Source: an uncultured Ignavibacteriota bacterium (GTDB taxonomy: Bacteria; Bacteroidota; Ignavibacteria; Tepidaquicellales; Tepidaquicellaceae). From it: a DNA stretch of 20,295 nt. Location of the stretch: contig CALGOI010000158.1 of NCBI GenBank assembly GCA_937959065.1, positions 1 through 20,295 of the forward strand, written 5' to 3'. The position numbers were made by a program, and so were the translations under genes. Within the stretch, counting starts at the first letter, position 1; the number at the start of each line of letters is the position of its first letter. The notes beneath the pieces were generated by a model. It searched no databases, was not told the origin of the DNA, and worked only from the letters and a program-made list of their open reading frames with translations. Below are positions 1 through 7,826 of the stretch, one piece after another.

Positions 1-128
1 TCATACTAAGTCACTTACAGTATAAAAAATGCTAATTCAGGTATATATTTCTATAGAATAGAGACCAGTGACTTTAGTGAAACTAAAAAAATGATTATCG
101 TTAAATAAATAATTTAGTAATATATTAA
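1..128. other. AT-rich upstream region, no gene seen
   Basis: This stretch lies upstream of the M28 peptidase gene and holds no convincing reading frame. It contains a small inverted repeat (TTTAGT-GAA-ACTAAA, 73-87) about 40 nt before the start codon. The repeat is followed by an A-run, not a T-run, so on this strand it is not a rho-independent terminator. No clear -35/-10 pair was recognised. The gene's promoter probably lies here, but that is inferred from position only. Confidence 0.5.
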
Positions 129-1931
129 ATGATTAAAAAACTTAGTTCAGTACTTATAACAATACTTGCTTTTATCTCTTTCACAGGGTTTGGAGGTGAT
201 CCTAACTCCGAAATAACTTCAGGCGAATTACAGGAACATATCACTTACCTGTCTTCTGAAAAGCTTGCAGGAAGATTACCCGGTACTAATGGAGATAAAC
301 TGGCGCAGGATTACATCATAGAAAATTTTAAATCCTATGGTTTGCTTCCTGCAGGAGATAATGGCTCTTACATCCAGTCATTTGAAATGATTACATCTGT
401 AACCATCGGTAAAAATAATTCTTTTACTGAATTATCTCCGGACGACAGATCATTTACTTTAGGAGTTGATTATACACCATTAGGTTTTTCAACAGATGGC
501 AACTCTGAGGCGACCCTTGTGTTTGCTGGTTATGGTATCAGCGCACCGGAATCCAACTACGATGATTATGAAGGCATTGATGTTAAAGGAAAGATTGCAG
601 TAATAATGAGGTATACTCCTTTTTGGAATGATCCTCACAATGAATCTCTCCGTAATTACGCTCCTTTCATCGTTAAAACTATTGTCGCTAAAGAGAAAGG
701 TGCAGCTGGAATTATTTTTATTACCGGTCCGCAGGATAATGAAACTGATGATTTAGCCGGGCTATCCTTTAATAACGGCTATCCGGATGCGGGTATTCCT
801 ATTATCAATATCACAAGAAATACTTTTGATGAGTTGTTCTCATCGACTAGTAAAAACATTGCAGGTATTCAGGAAGAGATAAATTCTTCCGGATCTCCAG
901 CATCATTTGAAACAAATATCAAAGTCAGAATAGAGACAGACGTCGACCCGCAGACTATAACTACAGGTAATGTGGTTGGAATGCTAGAGGGTAATGATCC
1001 ATCCGTGAGTCATGAAGCAATTGTCATAGGAGCTCATTATGACCACCTTGGATATGGTGAATATGGATCACTTTATTCCGGGACAGACAAAGTCATTCAC
1101 CATGGCGCTGATGACAACGCTTCAGGCACAGCCGGTGTTATAGAACTTGCTCAAAAGCTTGCCTCTGTCAAGGAAACCCTTAAAAGAGATATTATCTTTA
1201 TTCTATTCTCTGGTGAGGAAGCAGGATTACTTGGTTCTAACTTCTACACCAAATCGGATGAGTTCGAAAACGCTAACATCGTTGCGATGCTCAATATGGA
1301 TATGATCGGACGCTTACAGGATAACAAGCTGGTTATTTACGGTATTGGGTCATCACCTATGTGGGAAACAACCATAAAAAATCTCAATAATACATATAAT
1401 TTCGATATTACTTACACCCAGGGAGGGTTTGGACGCTCTGATCATTCATCATTCTATTCAAATAACATCCCTGCGGTTCACTTTTTCTCAGGTACTCATA
1501 CTGATTATCATAGACCCAGTGATACTTATGATAAGATTAATGCACCTGATACCGAAAAGATCGTAAAACTCGTTTATGACGTAACAAAAGAAATCGATAA
1601 TGAAAGGACAAAGCCGGAATTCACGAAAGCCGAAGAAGAAGGGAATGACAACAGGACAATGGGCAATATACGAATCTATGTCGGAACCATTCCTGACTAT
1701 GCATATGACGGCAAAGGTATGAAGATTTCCGGTGTGAAAGAAGGTGGACCGGCTGAAAAAGGAGGAATGCAGGCAGGAGATATAATTATAAAATTCGGTG
1801 AGAAATCTGTCGAAAATATTTACGATTTTATGTATGCTATGCAAAGCTACAAACCCGATGACGTAGTGGATTTCGTAGTCCTGCGAGATGGTAAGGAAGT
1901 AAACCTTAAACTGACAATGGAAAAAAGGTAA
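129..1931 (+). CDS. Exported M28-family zinc aminopeptidase with PA-like and PDZ regions
   Basis: This 600-residue protein is predicted to be a di-zinc metallopeptidase of family M28 that removes N-terminal residues from peptides outside the cytoplasm. A hydrophobic signal segment covers about residues 1-20, after Lys3-Lys4. Residues 100-270 look like a PA (protease-associated) insert. The catalytic core carries all expected M28 residues: His303 in AHYDH, Asp328 in GADDNASG (bridging ligand), Glu363-Glu364 in SGEEAG (general base and ligand), Asp391 in NMDM, and His461 in DYHRPSD. Residues 530-598 form a PDZ-like domain (GGPAEKGGMQAGDIII). PA-M28-PDZ architecture is common in exported Bacteroidota peptidases. 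The gene is monocistronic in this window, converges on nuoF, and ends at a strong terminator. Substrate preference cannot be read from the sequence. Confidence 0.93.
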   Translation: MIKKLSSVLITILAFISFTGFGGDPNSEITSGELQEHITYLSSEKLAGRLPGTNGDKLAQDYIIENFKSYGLLPAGDNGSYIQSFEMITSVTIGKNNSFTELSPDDRSFTLGVDYTPLGFSTDGNSEATLVFAGYGISAPESNYDDYEGIDVKGKIAVIMRYTPFWNDPHNESLRNYAPFIVKTIVAKEKGAAGIIFITGPQDNETDDLAGLSFNNGYPDAGIPIINITRNTFDELFSSTSKNIAGIQEEINSSGSPASFETNIKVRIETDVDPQTITTGNVVGMLEGNDPSVSHEAIVIGAHYDHLGYGEYGSLYSGTDKVIHHGADDNASGTAGVIELAQKLASVKETLKRDIIFILFSGEEAGLLGSNFYTKSDEFENANIVAMLNMDMIGRLQDNKLVIYGIGSSPMWETTIKNLNNTYNFDITYTQGGFGRSDHSSFYSNNIPAVHFFSGTHTDYHRPSDTYDKINAPDTEKIVKLVYDVTKEIDNERTKPEFTKAEEEGNDNRTMGNIRIYVGTIPDYAYDGKGMKISGVKEGGPAEKGGMQAGDIIIKFGEKSVENIYDFMYAMQSYKPDDVVDFVVLRDGKEVNLKLTMEKR

Positions 1932-1950
1932 TTCACAATTTTTCGTATTA

Positions 1951-1990
1951 AAAAAGCCCCGCTTGAATATTCAACCGGGGCTTTTCTTTT
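1951..1990. terminator. Bidirectional rho-independent terminator between M28 peptidase and nuoF
   Basis: A GC-rich stem GCCCCG/CGGGGC is flanked by an A-run on the left and a T-run on the right, so it can terminate transcription from both directions. Inside the GC stem, after one C-C mismatch, a second self-complementary element TTGAATATTCAA extends the hairpin. It lies 20 nt after the M28 stop codon and 15 nt after the nuoF stop codon, which is the right position for two convergent genes to share it. Confidence 0.93.
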
Positions 1991-2004
1991 AATTAAAATC
2001 TGTG

Positions 2005-3396
2005 TTACATCGCGCTTCGTTTCTCTTTCACTTCTTCCCTGGACTTTCCAATGAATTCTTCGACTATTTCCTGTTCCTTATCATTTCTTAGTACCTCATA
2101 TTGTGGTGACTGTCTCAGTGCGTGAACTTTATTCATGACAGGAAGATCTGTCTCATGTTCGGGTATATGCTTCGCAAAATCTTTATAGAACTTATTTATT
2201 GTGAATTTCACCGGCCAGGCTGCTGCCTCACCAAGAGCGCATATCGTATTTCCTTCGATATTCTTTGCTACTGATACCAGCAGGTCTAAATCGCTCTTTC
2301 GCCCCATACCTGCTTCTATCCTCTCAAGCACTCTTAACATCCAGCCGCAACCCTCTCTGCAGGGTGTACATTGTCCGCATGATTCATGGTAATAAAAATG
2401 AGTTATCCGGGTTAATACCTGCAGCAAATCTGCATCTTCATTCATTACTATTATACCGCCTGTTCCTATGGCTGAACCTATCTCCTTAAGGCTCTCGTTA
2501 TCCATATTGATATTCTCACACTCTTCCGGGGTTAACGGTGGCATAGAAGTACCACCGGGTATTACCATCTTTATTTTTTTGCCATCGAGTACACCACCCG
2601 CATAATCATTGATGATCGTCATTAAGGGAGTCCCGGACGGCAGCTCATAAACACCGGGCTTATTTACGTGTCCGCTGACACCATACAATAATGTCCCGGG
2701 GTGTTTAGGATTTCCTATAGAAGCAAACCATTCCGCTCCGTTATTAATAATTTCCGGAACGCAGGCTAAAGTCTCGATATTATTGATGGTCGTCGGCTGT
2801 CCCCATAATCCTTTCTGAGCCGGGAACGGAGGTTTTATCCTTGGGTAACCTCTTTTGCCTTCAAGCGAATTCATCATAGCGGACTCTTCACCGCAGATAT
2901 ATGCACCCGCTCCTTTATACATGTACATATCCACACTGAACTTCGTACCCATTACATTTTTTCCAATATATCCCTTATCATAACACTCTTTAATCGCATC
3001 ATTCATTATGTTTATCCATTTCCAGTATTCACCTCTGATGTAAACATAAGCAGCTTTTGCGCCCATCGCATAACAAGCAATTAACGCTCCTTCTATAAAT
3101 TGGTATGGATTTTTCTCGAAAATCTCCCTGTCCTTGAAACTGCCGGGCTCACTCTCGTCACCGTTACAAGCCAGATATTTAACCTTCTCATCACCTTTAG
3201 GCATGAAACTCCACTTCAGACCTGTCGGGAAGCACGCGCCTCCCCTACCTCTTAGATTGGATTTCTTTACCTCTTCTATTACATCATCCGGAGACATCTC
3301 GCTTATACACTTCTTGAGTGCGCTAAACCCTCCGTTTTTTACATATACGTCGAGCTTATTGAGATCAGGGATGTCTTTTAAAATTACTTTTACCAT
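2005..3396 (-). CDS. nuoF: NADH-quinone oxidoreductase subunit F (NADH- and FMN-binding)
   Basis: The 463-residue subunit belongs to the peripheral arm of complex I. It binds NADH and FMN and passes electrons to cluster N3. The FMN/NADH-binding glycine-rich segment GRGGACFPTG starts near residue 50, followed by CNGDESEPGSFKDR (77-90) and GAGAYICGEES (162-172). The [4Fe-4S] ligands are Cys340, Cys343 and Cys346 in SCGQCTPCREG, plus Cys386 in TICALGE. Length is close to the usual 430-450 residues, with a charged C-terminal tail of about 50 residues. The start lies 4 nt after the nuoE stop, so it is translated from the nuoCDEF transcript. It is the last nuo gene of the block; nuoG does not follow. 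Confidence 0.97.
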   Translation of the reverse strand: MVKVILKDIPDLNKLDVYVKNGGFSALKKCISEMSPDDVIEEVKKSNLRGRGGACFPTGLKWSFMPKGDEKVKYLACNGDESEPGSFKDREIFEKNPYQFIEGALIACYAMGAKAAYVYIRGEYWKWINIMNDAIKECYDKGYIGKNVMGTKFSVDMYMYKGAGAYICGEESAMMNSLEGKRGYPRIKPPFPAQKGLWGQPTTINNIETLACVPEIINNGAEWFASIGNPKHPGTLLYGVSGHVNKPGVYELPSGTPLMTIINDYAGGVLDGKKIKMVIPGGTSMPPLTPEECENINMDNESLKEIGSAIGTGGIIVMNEDADLLQVLTRITHFYYHESCGQCTPCREGCGWMLRVLERIEAGMGRKSDLDLLVSVAKNIEGNTICALGEAAAWPVKFTINKFYKDFAKHIPEHETDLPVMNKVHALRQSPQYEVLRNDKEQEIVEEFIGKSREEVKEKRSAM

Positions 3397-3400
3397 TAAA

Positions 3401-3916
3401 CTAATTATTGGTTGATGAATACTTCTGCTTTAACTCGTCTATTAAAGCATCTATTGAATTCATGTCTAGATTCTCGTAAAATTCTTTATTATTAACCTGC
3501 ATCATCGGCGCTGTCGCGCAGCTGCCCAAGCACTCCACTCGCTCTATAGTCACCATTCCGTCTTCGGTTGTTTGCTTGTTTTTAATATTATACTTATTAG
3601 AGATATGATCGAAAATCCTGTCAGCACCTCTCAACATGCATGACACGTTAGTACATATCTGCAAATGCACTTTGCCTACAGGTTTCTTGTTGTACATTGT
3701 GTAAAAAGTTACAACACCCAGCACGTGATCATACGGCACATCACAAAGCTGTCCGACGTACTCCATGGATTCTTTGGATATCCAGCCGTACTTATCCTGT
3801 ATCATCCAGAGCAGTGGAAGTGTACCCGCCATTTTTTCGGGAAATTGAGCTAATATCCTTTCAACTTCCTTTAGCTCTTGTTCGTTAAATAAATGATTTG
3901 TTATTTCTGAACTCAT
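3401..3916 (-). CDS. nuoE: NADH-quinone oxidoreductase subunit E ([2Fe-2S] thioredoxin-like)
   Basis: This 171-residue protein is the 24-kDa-type subunit of the NADH dehydrogenase module and carries cluster N1a. The four ligands follow the family spacing C-x4-C and C-x3-C: Cys88 and Cys93 (ICTNVSC), then Cys129 and Cys133 (ECLGSC). The N-terminal helical region contains LPLLWMIQDKYGWI, typical of NuoE, and the whole length matches the family (about 160-180). It lies between nuoD (16 nt upstream) and nuoF (4 nt downstream), in the standard order. The presence of E and F suggests that this complex I can use NADH, unlike the reduced enzymes that lack the NADH module. Confidence 0.97.
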   Translation of the reverse strand: MSSEITNHLFNEQELKEVERILAQFPEKMAGTLPLLWMIQDKYGWISKESMEYVGQLCDVPYDHVLGVVTFYTMYNKKPVGKVHLQICTNVSCMLRGADRIFDHISNKYNIKNKQTTEDGMVTIERVECLGSCATAPMMQVNNKEFYENLDMNSIDALIDELKQKYSSTNN

Positions 3917-3932
3917 GTATGAATATTAAAAT

Positions 3933-5210
3933 TTATTTATCTGCTTCACCCATGACAGGGTCAACGCTTCCGATTATCACTACAGTATCAGCAATAAAGC
4001 AGTTTTTCATCATTGGAGGCAGCCCTTGCAGGTTGCTGAAGCTCGGGCTTCTGATCTTTAACCTGAACGGATGTCCTGACCCGTCACTAATTAAATAAAA
4101 TCCTAATTCTCCTTTTGATGATTCTATTGCCTGGTATGATTCACCAACCGGAGGATTCACACCGAAATTGATGATCATAAAATCATGTATCAGCTCTTCC
4201 ATTTTCGTATAAACCCTCTGCTTTTTTGGAAGCACCTTCTTTGGGTTTAATGTATGTAACTGCCCTTTGGGCATTTTTTCGATACAGTCTTCCAGTATCC
4301 TCGCCGATTGAATCAGCTCTTCGACTCTTACATAGTACCTGGATAAAGAATCGCTGGAATTATAAACAGGAATATCGAAATCAAGATTCTCATACACCAG
4401 GTATGGATCATCCCTTCTCAGATCGATATCATACCCCGCTGCTCTTACAAGCGGTCCTGTTAAACCATAATTTATACACTCCTCAGGTGCCAGGTGACCA
4501 ACATTTTCGCATCTGACGATAAAGATCTTGTTTCTCTCAACCAGGTCCCTGCACTCTTGCAGGTTACCGTAAAACTCTTTAACAAATCTTCTGACTGACG
4601 TAATAGCGTCATCTGTGATATCCTGGGCAACTCCGCCAATCCTGGTATATGAAGTAGTAAACCTTGCGCCGCAGATAAGGTCATAAATATCTAGTATCTT
4701 CTCCCTCTCTCTGATTGCCCATAGAAATGGTGTAATAGCGCCAATATCTATCAATAACGCACCCATCGCCAGTAAATGAGCCTGTATCCTGGCTAACTCT
4801 GCAATAATGACTCTTATGTATTGACCGCGTTCCGGGACTTCAAGTTTTAAGAGTTTCTCCACTGCTAACGCATACCCGACGTTATTTGCCATCGGCTGAA
4901 GATAATCGAGCCTGTCGGTATGAGGTATGAATTCATGATATGTGGATGCCTCGGCAAGTTTTTCGTATCCCCGGTGAAGATAACCCAGCTCGGGTACACA
5001 TTTCACAACAGTCTCACCGTCCAGCTTGAGAAGCAACCGAAGTACACCATGCGTTGCAGGGTGCTGGGGACCCATATTAAGCACCATTTCATTATCCAGT
5101 GCGTCATCGAACTGCACACTGAGATCATCCGACTCTAACGCTTCAAGTATTCTTGTGCGTTTTATCGATGGGTCGTTTCTCAATAATTTTTCTCTTATCT
5201 CTTGTGACAT
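3933..5210 (-). CDS. nuoD: NADH-quinone oxidoreductase subunit D (49-kDa, quinone-site)
   Basis: The 425-residue protein is the 49-kDa subunit of complex I and, with NuoB, forms the quinone-binding cavity. Hallmarks are NMGPQHPATHGVLRLLLKL (about 45-63), containing the conserved His residues of the quinone site, then GYLHRGYEKLAE, DRLDYLQPMANNVGY, and the C-terminal GELGFYLISDGSGHPFRLKI with SFSNLQGLP. The C terminus SVDPVMGEADK resembles the usual 'xDPVMGExDR' ending, so the protein is complete. It is a separate gene and is not fused to nuoC as in enterobacteria. The gap to nuoC is 15 nt and to nuoE 16 nt. Confidence 0.97.
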   Translation of the reverse strand: MSQEIREKLLRNDPSIKRTRILEALESDDLSVQFDDALDNEMVLNMGPQHPATHGVLRLLLKLDGETVVKCVPELGYLHRGYEKLAEASTYHEFIPHTDRLDYLQPMANNVGYALAVEKLLKLEVPERGQYIRVIIAELARIQAHLLAMGALLIDIGAITPFLWAIREREKILDIYDLICGARFTTSYTRIGGVAQDITDDAITSVRRFVKEFYGNLQECRDLVERNKIFIVRCENVGHLAPEECINYGLTGPLVRAAGYDIDLRRDDPYLVYENLDFDIPVYNSSDSLSRYYVRVEELIQSARILEDCIEKMPKGQLHTLNPKKVLPKKQRVYTKMEELIHDFMIINFGVNPPVGESYQAIESSKGELGFYLISDGSGHPFRLKIRSPSFSNLQGLPPMMKNCFIADTVVIIGSVDPVMGEADK

Positions 5211-5225
5211 TAGCGGATATAAACT

Positions 5226-5708
5226 TTATTTGTTCGGTAATGGAATTGATCCGGGGATTCCCATCAATGGGAAATCTTTTCTTAACGGATAGTATTCATA
5301 ATCCTCAGGCATATACATTCTTCGCAAGTCAGGGTGATTTAGAAAATTTATCCCCATCATATCATAAGCTTCACGCTCGTACCAGTTTGCAGATGTCCAG
5401 ATCGTTGTCAATGATTCCATCTCCGGATTCTTACTGTCCAGCTTTATCCTGATAAATAGTCTATCTCGGTATTGCGTCGAACGCAGGTTATATACCATTT
5501 CAAACCTTTCGTTCTTTTTAAATCTGTCTATACTAATAGCATCTACCATCCAGTTCATACCAATAGCTGGATCATCTTTTAACATATTGCACACATCCAG
5601 TACTTCTTCTTTCTTTATTGTTATGTCAGGAGTGCCGTTAACGTCACCAAACTCAACGTTGAAATCCTTCAGCTTTTCTTTGATGGCGATTAGTCTGTTT
5701 TCGGTCAT
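5226..5708 (-). CDS. nuoC: NADH-quinone oxidoreductase subunit C (30-kDa)
   Basis: This 160-residue protein is the 30-kDa subunit of the complex I connecting module and carries no cofactor. The family signature is clear near the C terminus: REAYDMMGINFLNHPDLRR followed by MPEDYEYYPLRKDFPL (about 112-147). It is the first gene of the CDEF block. In a standard nuo operon it would follow nuoB directly. Here it is separated from nuoB by a T9SS cargo gene and a 512-bp AT-rich gap, so it probably has its own promoter. No clear Shine-Dalgarno sequence precedes the ATG. Confidence 0.95.
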   Translation of the reverse strand: MTENRLIAIKEKLKDFNVEFGDVNGTPDITIKKEEVLDVCNMLKDDPAIGMNWMVDAISIDRFKKNERFEMVYNLRSTQYRDRLFIRIKLDSKNPEMESLTTIWTSANWYEREAYDMMGINFLNHPDLRRMYMPEDYEYYPLRKDFPLMGIPGSIPLPNK

Positions 5709-5745
5709 AAATTAAGAATTATGAGTAATCTATTAATCAAGTTAA

Positions 5746-5773
5746 ACATTATATTTCTCATTTTAAACATCAA
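5746..5773 (-). promoter_or_regulatory. Weak sigma-70-like promoter candidate for nuoCDEF
   Basis: Reading the minus strand, TTGATG (5773-5768) is followed after 16 nt by TAATGT (5751-5746), about 37 nt before the nuoC start codon. The hexamers match the sigma-70 consensus only partly. In DNA this AT-rich such matches arise by chance, so this is a positional suggestion. Confidence 0.25.
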
Positions 5774-6101
5774 AAAACGGGATAAATTTACAAACTTTCA
5801 ATAATTAAAAATCAAAAATGAATATACATTGGGTTTATAAAATATTCTACCGTGGAGCATTTTTATTAATTAAATATCTGTTTTTGGATCCTGAATTCAC
5901 CGATGTTAAAAATTTTTGATATTGATTTATTATTGATTTAAAAATATTTAGACATAAGTCCGAAAACCGGAAATGTAAAAACATAACTTTGTTAACAGAG
6001 AAGTTTTTTAGAATTTTTAATCTTGTTCTGAATCATAAATGGCAGTTTAGAAAATTAATTTATACAAATATAGTCCGGTGTCAATAAAACTTCTATTCAA
6101 A

Positions 6102-6127
6102 AAGGGTTATATACGTATATATCCTTA
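6102..6127. repeat. Near-symmetric palindrome upstream of nuoC
   Basis: The core TATATACGTATATA (6108-6121) is a perfect 14-nt palindrome. After one mismatch on each side the symmetry continues as GG/CC (6105-6106 with 6123-6124), with weaker pairing beyond. It lies just beyond the terminator of the T9SS cargo gene and about 400 nt upstream of nuoC. It could be a dimeric regulator's operator or simply alternating purine-pyrimidine DNA. Confidence 0.4.
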
Positions 6128-6165
6128 AAAGTAGTTTAAAGATTGTAACTACAATAGAATAATAA

Positions 6166-6200
6166 AAAAGGTAACCCCGTTCTTCACAGGATTACCTTTT
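6166..6200 (-). terminator. Terminator of the T9SS choice-of-anchor-J gene
   Basis: An inverted repeat AAAAGGTAA (6166-6174) / TTACCTTTT (6192-6200) has a 17-nt loop. On the minus strand it ends in a T-run (TTACCTTTTTTATT), as expected of a rho-independent terminator. It begins about 20 nt after the stop codon of the minus-strand cargo gene, which separates that transcript from nuoC downstream. Confidence 0.75.
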
Positions 6201-6220
6201 AAAAAGATTTTTCGATAGTG

Positions 6221-7144
6221 TTATTTTACTAACAGCATTTTCTTTGTCTCTACAAAACCATCCGTGATAATTCTATAGTAGTATGTCCCGCTAGCCAGAC
6301 CATTTCCATCAAATGTGGATTCATATACGCCAGGTGAAAGGTAGCCTTCATGAAGTCTGGCAACCTCCTGACCCATCATATTATAAACAACCAGTGAAAC
6401 ATTTGTACCCTTTGCTATATCATAACGAATCTTACTAACAGGATTAAATGGGTTAGGATAATTCTGATGTAATGCAAACCTATCAGGAGTGTTTGTACTG
6501 ATTTGTTGCACTGAATTTGGTCCCTGAACAAGGACATCGTCCAGATAAACAAAAAATCCGGCTGCTGCCATATCGGTATAATATCTGAATCCAATCCAAA
6601 CATCTCCAACACCGGCTAATGTAGAAAGATCAAGTGTATACTCTGTCCAGTTTCCATAAGTAGAACCGGCAGGCCAAATATAAGAATTTAGATAAATAAC
6701 CATATTAGATGGAAGAGAATCAATAAAACTAGCCCAAACCTGCATACTGTCGAGCCAGCTTGTTGTACCACCTGTAGCCCAGAATTTTAGTGTAGTTCCT
6801 GCTGTCAGCCCTGTAATTCTTTTAGTCACAAGCCAGGCATCTGATATTAAAAATGCTCCATTGGTGTCTGTTCCAGATAACCAACTTACACCTGCTGATT
6901 TTAAACTATTGTGCGATTGTGATAATGCACTTGATAATCCGGGAACATTTAAACCGGAATCTCTTACAACCCAATTCCATTCCGGTAATATATAATGGGA
7001 TGCAGCATTATGAACCGACCATCCGGCAGGGGGTATAGAGTCAGTACCTTCAAAATCCTCATCTATAAATGTCTGAGCATTTACCGAACTTACTGACAAC
7101 AAAATTGTGAAAATGAAAAGAAAAAGAGGTAATAGTTTTTTCAT
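6221..7144 (-). CDS. T9SS-exported choice-of-anchor-J (cleaved-adhesin-like) protein
   Basis: The chosen start at 7144 gives 307 residues. It is preceded by GGAGG at good spacing (GAGGAGGACCAC-ATG) and produces a standard signal peptide MKKLLPLFLFIF...VNAQ. An in-frame ATG 13 codons upstream (7183) would place a charged stretch before the signal and is disfavoured. Residues 25-208 look like a choice-of-anchor-J/cleaved-adhesin beta-sandwich (DEDFEG...PPAGW; FFVYLDDVLV). Residues 222-307 form a type A T9SS sorting domain (FALHQNYPNPFNP, then SGTYYYRI and KKMLLVK). The protein should be exported by T9SS and held at or released from the cell surface. It has no evident functional tie to complex I although it lies between nuoB and nuoC, and it has its own terminator. 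The ligand or function is unknown. Confidence 0.88.
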   Translation of the reverse strand: MKKLLPLFLFIFTILLSVSSVNAQTFIDEDFEGTDSIPPAGWSVHNAASHYILPEWNWVVRDSGLNVPGLSSALSQSHNSLKSAGVSWLSGTDTNGAFLISDAWLVTKRITGLTAGTTLKFWATGGTTSWLDSMQVWASFIDSLPSNMVIYLNSYIWPAGSTYGNWTEYTLDLSTLAGVGDVWIGFRYYTDMAAAGFFVYLDDVLVQGPNSVQQISTNTPDRFALHQNYPNPFNPVSKIRYDIAKGTNVSLVVYNMMGQEVARLHEGYLSPGVYESTFDGNGLASGTYYYRIITDGFVETKKMLLVK

Positions 7145-7207
7145 GTGGTCCTCCTCACTATTTAAATTTTGAATGTTGTTCACTTTAACTTAATGCTCAT
7201 ATTATGG

Positions 7208-7213
7208 ATTATA
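7208..7213 (-). promoter_or_regulatory. Possible -10 element for the T9SS cargo gene
   Basis: The minus strand reads TATAAT here, about 65 nt before the chosen start codon at 7144 and downstream of the nuoAB terminator. There is no good -35 hexamer at 16-18 nt, so support is limited to the -10 match and the position between a terminator and a start codon. Confidence 0.3.
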
Positions 7214-7266
7214 AAAACATTAAATTAATGTAACGTGAAAGGTAATATTGCTTAAATTTTATTAAA

Positions 7267-7300
7267 AAAAAAGGAATAGTTTAATAACTATTCCTTTTTT
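7267..7300 (-). terminator. Terminator of nuoAB
   Basis: A perfect 9-bp stem GGAATAGTT/AACTATTCC with a 4-nt loop (TAAT) is flanked by an A-run on the left and a T-run on the right. It lies about 30 nt after the nuoB stop codon on the minus strand. It would end a nuoAB transcript before the T9SS cargo gene and nuoCDEF. This is direct evidence that the nuo genes here do not form one simple operon, although termination efficiency is unknown. Confidence 0.9.
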
Positions 7301-7331
7301 ACAGAATAAACTTATAATTTTCTCGAACTTA

Positions 7332-7826
7332 TTAATTCAAATTCGGAGCAACACCTTCAAATTTACCATTTTGTATCTTATCCTGTATCTTCATCAAAGC
7401 ATTCAATAAATTATCCGGTCTTGGAGGGCATCCGGCAACGTAGGCGTCTACCGGCAGGAATTGGTCTATTCCCTGTACAACTGAATAACTACGGTACATT
7501 CCGCCGCTTGAAGTACATGCTCCCATTGCAATAACCCATTTAGGATCAGGCATCTGGTCATAAATCTTTCTTACTACCTTTGCCATTTTATATGTAACAG
7601 TACCGGCTACTATCATAAGATCGCTTTGTCTCGGTGAAAATCTGAATGCCTCGCTGCCGAATCTTGCTACGTCGAATCTTGGTCCGGCAAAAGCCATCAT
7701 TTCAATAGCACAGCAGGAAATTCCCATAGGCATTGGCCATAAAGCATTCTTTTGTGACCACTTAAATAAAGCATCTATTTTTGAAGTTATGAATCCTTCC
7801 TTGGTTAAAACATCTTCTAATCCCAC
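7332..7826 (-). CDS. nuoB: NADH-quinone oxidoreductase subunit B (cluster N2)
   Basis: The subunit carries the terminal [4Fe-4S] cluster N2, next to the quinone site. The chosen start is GTG at 7826, giving 164 residues beginning VGLEDVLTKEGF (first residue Met in the protein). AAGGAG lies upstream at normal spacing, and the start overlaps the end of nuoA by 10 nt. A longer in-frame extension to 7949 has no NuoB similarity and lies entirely over nuoA coding sequence, so it is rejected. Cluster ligands are Cys38-Cys39 (GISCCAIEMM), Cys104 (GACTSSGGMY) and Cys133 (AGCPPRPDNLLNAL). Length is typical. nuoA and nuoB are translationally coupled; a terminator follows. Confidence 0.96.
   Translation of the reverse strand: MGLEDVLTKEGFITSKIDALFKWSQKNALWPMPMGISCCAIEMMAFAGPRFDVARFGSEAFRFSPRQSDLMIVAGTVTYKMAKVVRKIYDQMPDPKWVIAMGACTSSGGMYRSYSVVQGIDQFLPVDAYVAGCPPRPDNLLNALMKIQDKIQNGKFEGVAPNLN

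Larger units (their letters stand above)
5709..6165. other. Long AT-rich intergenic region upstream of nuoC
   Basis: About 460 bp of strongly AT-rich DNA separate nuoC from the terminator of the T9SS cargo gene. No credible protein-coding frame was found; the longest noticed is about 33 codons on the plus strand at 5818-5919 and has no family resemblance. The region should hold the promoter of nuoCDEF. A weak candidate is listed separately, and so is a near-symmetric palindrome centred between 6114 and 6115. Confidence 0.6.

Noticed and set aside
5818..5919. Small plus-strand frame of about 33 codons in the gap upstream of nuoC
   Set aside because: No ribosome-binding site, no family resemblance, and composition like the surrounding AT-rich DNA.
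7145..7183. Upstream ATG for the T9SS choice-of-anchor-J protein
   Set aside because: It would put an acidic, polar stretch before the signal peptide; the ATG at 7144 has GGAGG at good spacing.
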